Shown piece after piece: positions 1 to 5,434 of a stretch of DNA of 7,230 bases. This DNA comes from Moraxellaceae bacterium (GTDB taxonomy: Bacteria; Pseudomonadota; Gammaproteobacteria; Pseudomonadales; Moraxellaceae), in NCBI GenBank assembly GCA_014378805.1, contig JACMMY010000243.1, positions 1 through 7,230 of the forward strand, read 5' to 3'. Every line of letters begins with the position of its first letter. Within the stretch, counting starts at the first letter, position 1. A model generated the notes under the pieces. It did no database searches, was not told the DNA's origin, and saw only the letters and a list, made by a program, of their open reading frames with translations. Made by a program: the position numbers and the translations under genes.

Positions 1-105
1 GAATATTTTATATATAAATCACACACAGATTGCAATTTTACAAATACGGGTTGTGAGATGTCAGGGCGTTGACACGTCACAGCGCATCACGACCTCCGCA
101 GACTA

Positions 106-122
106 AATCAACGACATTGATT
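106..122. repeat. Small perfect inverted repeat upstream of the aspS promoter
   Basis: AATCAA (106-111) and TTGATT (117-122) are perfect reverse complements separated by five bases, just upstream of the proposed aspS -35. The AT-rich 17-bp dyad has the size of a repressor or nucleoid-protein site. It could equally be chance in an AT-rich intergenic stretch, and no binding protein can be named. Confidence 0.25.
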
Positions 123-143
123 ACGATAGCCACCACCAAGACC

Positions 144-172
144 TTGTTGTAAACAGCCGCATACGTCATAAT
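144..172 (+). promoter_or_regulatory. Probable sigma-70 promoter of aspS
   Basis: A -35-like TTGTTG (144-149) and a -10-like CATAAT (167-172, five of six consensus bases) are separated by exactly 17 bp. Transcription would start near 179 and leave a leader of about 30 nt that contains the GGAAAG ribosome site at 195-200. The -35 match is weak (three of six). The perfect TTGACA at 69-74 was considered, but it has no acceptable -10 at 16-18 bp. This is inferred from motif and spacing only. Confidence 0.45.
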
Positions 173-210
173 CTTGCCCTTTATAGAATTCGTTGGAAAG
201 TACCTACGCC

Positions 211-2022
211 ATGATGCGAACCCATTACTGTGGCTCATTAACCGAAGCCCTGCTCGAACAAACCGTTACCCTCTGCGGCTGGGTACATCGTCGCCGTGAT
301 CATGGTGGCGTTATTTTTTTAGACATGCGCGATCGTGATGGTCTCGTTCAAGTCGTGATCGACCCAGATACTCCAGAAGCCTTTGCAACGGCTGATCGAG
401 TTCGTAGTGAATATGTACTGAAAATCACAGGTCGCGTTCGCGCACGCTATGCAGGCACAGAAAACGCTAATATCGTCAGCGGTCAAATTGAAGTTCTCGC
501 AAAAGAAATTGAAGTTCTCGCGACCTCTGAAACGCCTCCATTTCCATTGAACGATGACTTCACCAACGTTTCTGAAGAGAACCGTCTGAAATATCGTTAC
601 TTGGACATGCGTCGTCCAGAAATGTTAGAGCGCATGCGTTTCCGCTCGAAAGTCACCAGCCAAATCCGTAACTATTTGGATGAAAATGGTTTCCTCGACG
701 TTGAAACCCCAATTCTGACTCGCGCAACCCCTGAAGGTGCACGCGACTATCTCGTGCCTTCACGTACACAACCGGGTAGCTTCTTTGCATTGCCACAATC
801 CCCACAGTTGTTCAAACAATTGCTGATGGTGTCTGGTTTTGATCGTTATTACCAAATAGCGAAATGCTTCCGCGACGAAGACTTGCGTGCTGATCGTCAA
901 CCAGAATTCACTCAGATCGACGTTGAAACGTCATTTATGAGTGACGAAGACATCATGACCATGATGGAAGGCATGATCGTTAAACTGTTTGATAACCTCA
1001 TGGGCATCAAATTCGATACATTCCCACGCATGACTTATGCCGAAGCGATGCGTCGTTTTGCATCTGACAAACCAGACATGCGTATCCCGCTTGAATTGGT
1101 TGATATCGCTGACTTGCTACAAGACATCGACTTCAAAGTCTTCGCTGCGCCTGCAAAAGATCCTAAAGGCCGTGTGGTTGCACTTCGTGTACCGAACGCA
1201 GGTGACTTGTCACGTGGCAAAATCGATGACTACACCAAATTCGTCGGCATTTACGGCGCGAAAGGTTTGGCATACATCAAAATCAATGACATCACCAAAA
1301 TCAACAATGGTTTGGATGGCAAAGAAACAGGTCTGCAATCACCGATCGTTAAGTTCTTCCCTGATGCTGCATTGCAAACCATCATCGAACGGACTGGCGC
1401 ACAAAATGGCGACTTGATTTTCTTCGGTGCGGACAAAGCCAAAATCGTTAACGATGCAATGGGCGCACTACGTATCAAGATCGGTCATGACCTCGGCATG
1501 GCAACCTGCGAATGGGCGCCACTTTGGGTTGTTGACTTCCCAATGTTTGAAGAAATTGGCGATGGTCAATGGACATCAGTTCACCATCCATTCACCCTGC
1601 CTAAAGGCAGCGTAGAAGAAATGAAAGCGAACCCAGGCGCTGCCCTCTCTGTCGCTTACGACATGGTATTGAACGGCACTGAGTTGGGTGGCGGTAGCTT
1701 GCGGATCTTTACCTTAGAAATGCAAAAAGCGGTGTTTGAAGCACTGGGCATTTCTGATGAAGAAGCGGCTGACAAATTTAGCTTCTTGCTTGATGCGCTG
1801 AAATACGGCGCACCACCGCATGGTGGCTTGGCATTCGGTTTAGATCGTTTGATCATGCTCATGACTGGCGCATCATCGATTCGTGACGTCATCGCATTCC
1901 CGAAAACCAAAACTGCTGAATGTCCACTGACACAGGCACCTGCACCTGTTGAACCCAATCAACTGCGTGATTTAGGTATTCGTCTGCGTGAAAAGCCAAA
2001 GGCTGAAGAAGCAAAAGGTTAA
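211..2022 (+). CDS. aspS: Aspartyl-tRNA synthetase (bacterial type)
   Basis: This class II synthetase is cytosolic and charges tRNA with aspartate. The N-terminal OB-fold anticodon-binding domain spans about residues 1-110. The catalytic core follows, with the QSPQ motif (196-199), motif 2 FRDEDLRADRQPEF from residue 220, a GAD insertion domain at roughly 290-420, and motif 3 GGLAFGLDR (538-546). At 603 residues it is slightly longer than the 590-residue E. coli enzyme. The excess includes about seven extra residues in a GAD loop (about 359-378). I place the start at ATG 211 because GGAAAG (195-200) sits 10 nt upstream and relatives begin MMRTHYCG. A TTG at 193 in frame overlaps that ribosome site. 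His31 and Gly82 occupy positions I recall as typical of non-discriminating enzymes that also charge tRNA-Asn. The gene appears monocistronic, with its own promoter and a terminator directly after it. Confidence 0.98.
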   Translation: MMRTHYCGSLTEALLEQTVTLCGWVHRRRDHGGVIFLDMRDRDGLVQVVIDPDTPEAFATADRVRSEYVLKITGRVRARYAGTENANIVSGQIEVLAKEIEVLATSETPPFPLNDDFTNVSEENRLKYRYLDMRRPEMLERMRFRSKVTSQIRNYLDENGFLDVETPILTRATPEGARDYLVPSRTQPGSFFALPQSPQLFKQLLMVSGFDRYYQIAKCFRDEDLRADRQPEFTQIDVETSFMSDEDIMTMMEGMIVKLFDNLMGIKFDTFPRMTYAEAMRRFASDKPDMRIPLELVDIADLLQDIDFKVFAAPAKDPKGRVVALRVPNAGDLSRGKIDDYTKFVGIYGAKGLAYIKINDITKINNGLDGKETGLQSPIVKFFPDAALQTIIERTGAQNGDLIFFGADKAKIVNDAMGALRIKIGHDLGMATCEWAPLWVVDFPMFEEIGDGQWTSVHHPFTLPKGSVEEMKANPGAALSVAYDMVLNGTELGGGSLRIFTLEMQKAVFEALGISDEEAADKFSFLLDALKYGAPPHGGLAFGLDRLIMLMTGASSIRDVIAFPKTKTAECPLTQAPAPVEPNQLRDLGIRLREKPKAEEAKG

Positions 2023-2038
2023 TCGCCTAAAATGCAAG

Positions 2039-2070
2039 AAAAAAGCCCAGTCATTTGATTGGGCTTTTTT
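2039..2070 (+). terminator. Intrinsic terminator of aspS, probably shared with the convergent gene
   Basis: The stem AAAAAAGCCCAGTC (2039-2052) pairs with GATTGGGCTTTTTT (2057-2070) around a four-base loop, with a U-run built into the 3' arm. It begins 17 nt after the aspS stop. The one wobble, G2050 with U2059, is allowed only in the plus-strand RNA, so aspS is the main client. The minus strand also ends in a U-run after a GCCCA/TGGGC core. It may therefore stop transcripts of the minus-strand gene that ends at 2190. Confidence 0.9.
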
Positions 2071-2096
2071 ATATCAATTTTGCTCACAACATCAAA

Positions 2097-2177
2097 GTTC
2101 ACTGAGCGGAGTCAAAGTGTACATCTCAACAATCTTCACAATCAGAAAACACCCTATTTCAACTCCGCTAATGAGTA
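2097..2177. repeat. Degenerate palindromic intergenic repeat
   Basis: The left arm GTTCACTGAGCGGAGTCAAA (from 2097) and the right arm TTTCAACTCCGCTAATGA (2157-2174) are imperfect reverse complements. They share an exact 8-bp core, AGCGGAGT (2105-2112) against ACTCCGCT (2162-2169), separated by about 49 bp. The left arm resembles the dispersed element containing GTTCACTGAGCGGAGTCGAAG that I recall from many bacterial genomes. The unit fills the space between two convergent gene ends, a usual place for REP-like elements. Whether it is multicopy here cannot be seen from one window. Confidence 0.5.
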
Positions 2178-2189
2178 GCAAAGAAAAAC

Positions 2190-3080
2190 TCACTTCCCTG
2201 CCTGATGAAACGCCTCGCCTGCCGCAATCGGATCACCTGTCTGTTCATAAACATCTAACCACACTTGATAATGCGCCAAAGTTGGCTGTTGCCATGGATG
2301 AAAGTCTCGACGAAAATATTTCAAAAAAGATTTACCCATGGGCGCAAGCATTCCATCTTGCCCAAATAGCTTAGATATACCACCTAGAATCAACTTCATC
2401 CGTTGTAAAAAGCTAAAGCCATCTGCCTTTAGAAAATAATTCGTCATTCTCAGTGAATCAATCGTAAAGAAAAACACTAAAAACAACATCGCGGAGACAC
2501 GCGTTAAATAAGAAACATTGACAACGTTCATCACATCAAACGCCACAGCCTTATGCTCAACCTCTTCGATTGAATGCCACGCCAACATGGCGCGAACACG
2601 GTAATCTACATGTGCCATCGTGTCCTTTTTCGTAAAAAAACATTCCATCATTAAAGCCGTAATATGTTCACACGCCGCTGTAATCGCCAAATTATATTTC
2701 GCCGAAAAGCACCCTAGCAGAAAATTGAACATTCGATGCTGGTAGTGAATCAGCTTATCGATCGGCATGCCTTGTTCCTGCAAAATCTGGTTAAACTCGG
2801 TATGAACTAAACCATGCTGTCCTTCCTGGCACATAAAATCTTTCATTTCTTGCTGCAAATTCGAATTGATCACTTGATCACGAAACGGACGCAAGCTGCT
2901 GATAAAATAACGCTCACCTTCTGGGAACGTCGCAAAAACACCCCCCCAAAATCGGGTCATAAACGCATCATTCCCATACCAATACCTTGGAATATGAAGG
3001 TCTAACTTAAAATCTAACTTTTCGCGTACGACAATGCTCGCTTTCAGGTTATTGCGGTGAGGGGCAACAGCCATATTCAT
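2190..3080 (-). CDS. PF10118-type 'predicted metal-dependent hydrolase', downstream paralogue; candidate ferritin-like diiron protein
   Basis: The 296-residue protein belongs to the family usually named metal-dependent hydrolase (COG3687/PF10118). No reaction is firmly established for it that I know of. Clustered acidic and histidine residues stand out: E54/E56 in FPEGERYF, E86-x2-H89 and H93 in QEGQHGLVH, E138, and H169-x3-E173-x2-H176 in WHSIEEVEH. This order fits a four-helix diiron site better than a hydrolase fold. A conserved FHPW motif and the tail DPIAAGEAFHQ follow. Residues about 195-209 are very hydrophobic and could touch the membrane. I chose ATG 3080 because AGGAG sits seven nt upstream and the protein then begins MNMAV and matches the paralogue's length. 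The ATG at 3107 has no properly spaced ribosome site. The gene contains a run of seven Gs encoding W45-G46-G47. Substrate and physiological role are unknown. Confidence 0.88.
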   Translation of the reverse strand: MNMAVAPHRNNLKASIVVREKLDFKLDLHIPRYWYGNDAFMTRFWGGVFATFPEGERYFISSLRPFRDQVINSNLQQEMKDFMCQEGQHGLVHTEFNQILQEQGMPIDKLIHYQHRMFNFLLGCFSAKYNLAITAACEHITALMMECFFTKKDTMAHVDYRVRAMLAWHSIEEVEHKAVAFDVMNVVNVSYLTRVSAMLFLVFFFTIDSLRMTNYFLKADGFSFLQRMKLILGGISKLFGQDGMLAPMGKSFLKYFRRDFHPWQQPTLAHYQVWLDVYEQTGDPIAAGEAFHQAGK

Positions 3081-3087
3081 TCTTGTT

Positions 3088-3092
3088 CTCCT
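3088..3092 (-). promoter_or_regulatory. Ribosome binding site that fixes the start of the downstream paralogue
   Basis: AGGAG on the minus strand lies seven bases before the ATG at 3080. The alternative ATG at 3107 has only AAAGG one base upstream, too close to work. This site therefore decides for the 296-residue form over the 305-residue one. Confidence 0.8.
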
Positions 3093-3102
3093 GAGATGCC
3101 GC

Positions 3103-3130
3103 TTCATACCTTTAGCATCACGCTAATCAA
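3103..3130 (-). promoter_or_regulatory. Possible promoter of the downstream paralogue
   Basis: On the minus strand TTGATT (3130-3125) and TATGAA (3108-3103) are 16 bp apart, giving a start near 3096 and a very short leader. The match is moderate: TTGA plus four of six bases at -10. A dyad TTAGC-ATCAC-GCTAA (3112-3126) lies inside it, so it could double as an operator. The upstream paralogue's promoter shares parts of this sequence. Confidence 0.35.
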
Positions 3131-3260
3131 TAGGTAAAAATCGACATCATTTGTTGTTCTTTTAGATAATCGACACTTAAACGTGCCGTATTTTTAAGCA
3201 CCCCCAATCGCAGATTGGTTAATACTTCACCACACCATACTCCTAGTTCTACCCTCATGG

Positions 3261-3293
3261 AATAAAAAAAGCCCAACCTTCAGATTGAGCTTT
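3261..3293 (-). terminator. Intrinsic terminator of the upstream paralogue
   Basis: Read on the minus strand, AAAGCTCAATC pairs with GGTTGGGCTTT around a TGAA tetraloop (stem 3293-3268), followed by a U-rich tract. The two non-Watson-Crick positions are G-U on the minus strand but C-A mismatches on the plus strand. The hairpin is therefore built to work for the minus-strand gene ending at 3324, 31 bases upstream. It separates the two paralogues into distinct transcription units. Confidence 0.88.
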
Positions 3294-3323
3294 GAATAAA
3301 ATAAGATTATTTTTTGTACAGTC

Positions 3324-4214
3324 TTACTTTCCAGACTGATGAAACGCTTCACCTGCCGCTATCGGATCACCTGTCTGTGCAAAGGTATCCAACCAAACTT
3401 GATATTGAGCAATGGCAGGATGCTGCCAAGGATGAAAACTTGGACGGAAATAATCCAGCCAAGATTTAGCCATTGGAAACAGAAAACCTTTAGGGCCAAA
3501 GACTTTCGGAAGTCCTTTACGGGCAAAGTTAATGCGCTCACGTAAGGTAAAACCGTCCGCCTTAAGAAAATCATGGGTATGGCGCAGGGATTCTAAGGTG
3601 AAATGGCTGGTCAGATATAGCATCGCCGAAGCACGTACAGCATACGAAATTTTTGCGACTTTCATGACATCAAAGGCAACCGCTTTGTGTTCCATCTCCT
3701 CAATAGAATGCCACGCCAACATGGCGCGGATGCGGTAATCAGCATCTGCCATCGTCTCAGTTTTGGCAAAGAAACACTCTGCCATCAACGCAGTAATATG
3801 TTCACAAGCAGCAGTAATTGCTAGGTTATATTCTGGGGAAAAGTTCTTCAGCTGCCACGCAAAAATCTTTTTTTGGTATGCCAAGAGTTCCGCGATAGGC
3901 ATTCCCTGTTCTTGCAAAATCTGGTTGAACTCTGTGTGAACCAGACCATGTTGCCCTTCTTGGCGCATGAAATCTTTGACTTCTTGTAGCAGTTTTGGAT
4001 CAGTGACTTGATCACGAAGTTGGCGCACACTGCTAATAAAATAACGCTCGCCTTCCGGGAACGTGGCACAAACACCATCAAAAAAACGAGTTAAAAACGG
4101 ATCATCACCGAACCAATATTTTGGAAGACTGTGATCTAATTGAAAGTCTAACTTTTCACGCACAACGATGTCATTTTTAACATCTGTGTAATTGGAATTG
4201 ACTGCCATATTCAT
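3324..4214 (-). CDS. PF10118-type 'predicted metal-dependent hydrolase', upstream paralogue; candidate ferritin-like diiron protein
   Basis: This second 296-residue copy aligns with the downstream paralogue without gaps, with 197 identical positions. Every candidate metal ligand is kept at the same number: E54/E56, E86-x2-H89, H93, E138, and H169-x3-E173-x2-H176. The blocks around these residues (about 86-107, 129-144 and 163-184) are the most conserved. The N-terminal tail (6-15) and residues 195-250 have drifted most, so those regions may set specificity. The start at ATG 4214 gives MNMAV as in the sister protein. The ribosome site is poor (GAG within GAGGCGAG, about 8 nt upstream). The gene is divergent from an AraC-type regulator across 98 bp, which suggests direct regulation by that protein. 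It ends in its own terminator. Family membership is fairly sure. The hydrolase name is inherited, and the diiron reading is my inference. Confidence 0.9.
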   Translation of the reverse strand: MNMAVNSNYTDVKNDIVVREKLDFQLDHSLPKYWFGDDPFLTRFFDGVCATFPEGERYFISSVRQLRDQVTDPKLLQEVKDFMRQEGQHGLVHTEFNQILQEQGMPIAELLAYQKKIFAWQLKNFSPEYNLAITAACEHITALMAECFFAKTETMADADYRIRAMLAWHSIEEMEHKAVAFDVMKVAKISYAVRASAMLYLTSHFTLESLRHTHDFLKADGFTLRERINFARKGLPKVFGPKGFLFPMAKSWLDYFRPSFHPWQHPAIAQYQVWLDTFAQTGDPIAAGEAFHQSGK

Positions 4215-4242
4215 GTTGTGATCTCGCCTCTAGCGCTTTTGA

Positions 4243-4270
4243 TGATTAAAGTATCGCGTAAATAAATCAA
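4243..4270 (-). promoter_or_regulatory. Possible promoter of the upstream paralogue
   Basis: On the minus strand TTGATT (4270-4265) and TAATCA (4248-4243) are 16 bp apart. TTTAAT (4250-4245) is a better -10 on its own but then lacks a good -35 at 17 bp. A weak -35 would suit activator-dependent transcription by the divergent AraC-family protein. The exact hexamers are uncertain. Confidence 0.3.
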
Positions 4271-4276
4271 TAAGAA

Positions 4277-4305
4277 TTGACAAAGCTCGTCTTTTTTTAT
4301 ACAAA
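4277..4305 (+). promoter_or_regulatory. Promoter of the AraC-family regulator
   Basis: A perfect TTGACA (4277-4282) is followed by TATACA (4298-4303) at 15 bp or TACAAA (4300-4305) at 17 bp. Either places the start of transcription near 4310-4313, at or just before the proposed ATG at 4313. This explains why no ribosome site is visible and suggests a leaderless or nearly leaderless message. The -35 lies seven bases from the -35-like TTGATT of the divergent gene, so the two promoters are back to back and could compete. Confidence 0.5.
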
Positions 4306-4312
4306 TGACGAC

Positions 4313-5389
4313 ATGAGTACTTCAATACAGCAAAATGCAAGTCGCCTAAAGACCTCGCATCATCAAGATGCCTATATCAGCCAGACCTACGTTCTGCTGC
4401 TGGTTGAATACATCAAACACCACCATCCCACACCAGATATCATGCTAGATAATCTAGGAATATTGCCCTATACCACAGCCAGCTACCACCAGATCAATAG
4501 CTCCGATAACAACACGAAAAGGATTAAAGGCCGCATCCCTTTCGCTGAATTCACCGCAATGCTGCATCGCATCCAACATGAGATGAAAGAACCCAACCTA
4601 GCTGTGGAGATTGGTCGGCACATTTCGGCAGCTCATTTTGGTGTCTTGGGTTACTTGATTTTAGCCTGCGCCAATATGGCTGAAGCCTTGCTCCTGCTCA
4701 ATCGCTACGCGCGACTACTCGATGACCGCTACACCATGACCACGACACAAGTGGATGATGTAGTCATCCTCAGTTGGGATACTGCTAATGAAGCTGATCC
4801 ACTATTTTTTGAAATGGGCTTGGCAGCGATGGTGCAATTTATGCGCAATCTGACGGGCAGTAACGCACCGCTTTGTGAAGTTCATCTGACATCAAAACAC
4901 CTAGCGCAAGCAAAAGCCATTGAAACGTTTTATGATTGCCCTGTTAAGTTTGAACAACCTGAAATGCGACTCAAACTTCCAATCACTTTACTCGCCACAC
5001 CAATCAAACAAGCAGATCAAGTCCTACTCAGTTTACTCTCAGCACAAGCTGACCAAGCACTTGCAGCATTACCGCAAGACGGCGAGTGGACACAAAAAGT
5101 CCGCCAAGAAATCGTTCGTCTCTGCCATGAAGATACCCCGACTTTAGCCAAAGTGGCTGGCAATCTATTCCTCACGCCGCGTACACTACAACGTCACCTT
5201 GCCCATGAAGGTTTACGCTTTCAGCCATTACTTGATGAAACACGGTTACGCTTGGCTGAACAATATTTGAATGAAGGAAGACTACAACTAACTGACATTG
5301 CTGAGCTACTCGGTTATTCTGATCAAAGCGCACTGACGCGCGCTTTTAAACGCTGGACAGGAAACACGCCAAAAGACATCCGTAAATAA
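4313..5389 (+). CDS. AraC-family transcriptional regulator (Arabinose_bd / OruR-VirS type)
   Basis: This is a 358-residue cytoplasmic DNA-binding regulator. Residues about 20-200 resemble the Arabinose_bd (PF12625) sensor domain found in OruR- and VirS-like proteins, including the stretch HFGVLGYLILACANMAEALL. The last 84 residues (275-358) form the AraC double helix-turn-helix: TLAKVAGNLFLTPRTLQRHL, then IAELLGYSDQSALTRAFKRW ending TGNTPKDIRK. The ligand is unknown. I prefer ATG 4313 because the alternative TTG at 4277 is part of a perfect -35 TTGACA. No Shine-Dalgarno is visible, which fits a leaderless message. The divergent PF10118 gene 98 bp away is the likeliest target, since regulators of this class often sit opposite the genes they control. 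The methyltransferase 45 bp downstream is probably in the same transcript, as no terminator intervenes. Class is sure; target and inducer are inferred. Confidence 0.93.
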   Translation: MSTSIQQNASRLKTSHHQDAYISQTYVLLLVEYIKHHHPTPDIMLDNLGILPYTTASYHQINSSDNNTKRIKGRIPFAEFTAMLHRIQHEMKEPNLAVEIGRHISAAHFGVLGYLILACANMAEALLLLNRYARLLDDRYTMTTTQVDDVVILSWDTANEADPLFFEMGLAAMVQFMRNLTGSNAPLCEVHLTSKHLAQAKAIETFYDCPVKFEQPEMRLKLPITLLATPIKQADQVLLSLLSAQADQALAALPQDGEWTQKVRQEIVRLCHEDTPTLAKVAGNLFLTPRTLQRHLAHEGLRFQPLLDETRLRLAEQYLNEGRLQLTDIAELLGYSDQSALTRAFKRWTGNTPKDIRK

Positions 5390-5434
5390 GCTAGTCATTA
5401 ATATTGATAATAACGCCAAAAATAGAGCCAGATT

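Noticed and set aside
69..74. Perfect TTGACA as the aspS -35
   Set aside because: No -10-like hexamer lies 16-18 bp downstream (the sequence there is CG-rich).
103..195. Minus-strand frame ending DVCGCLQQGLGGGYRNQCR, resembling the tail of a cysteine-containing small protein
   Set aside because: It has no start codon after an in-frame TAG just upstream, so it can only be chance or an unrecognisable remnant.
193..210. TTG at 193 as the start of aspS
   Set aside because: The TTG overlaps the GGAAAG ribosome site itself. The ATG at 211 gives the family's usual N-terminus.
1656..1958. 100-residue minus-strand frame inside aspS, and similar frames across all genes
   Set aside because: These lie wholly within well-supported genes, have no ribosome sites or recognisable domains, and are shadows of codon bias.
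1988..2374. 128-residue plus-strand frame across the aspS end
   Set aside because: It runs through the terminator hairpin and the antisense of the minus-strand gene, and has no family features.
3081..3107. ATG at 3107 as the start of the downstream paralogue
   Set aside because: No ribosome site is properly spaced, the paralogue does not extend there, and AGGAG sits perfectly before ATG 3080.
3204..3218. Hairpin CCAATC-GCA-GATTGG as a terminator
   Set aside because: The dyad is perfect, but no U-run follows on either strand. The true terminator is at 3261-3293. It could be an operator, but nothing supports that.
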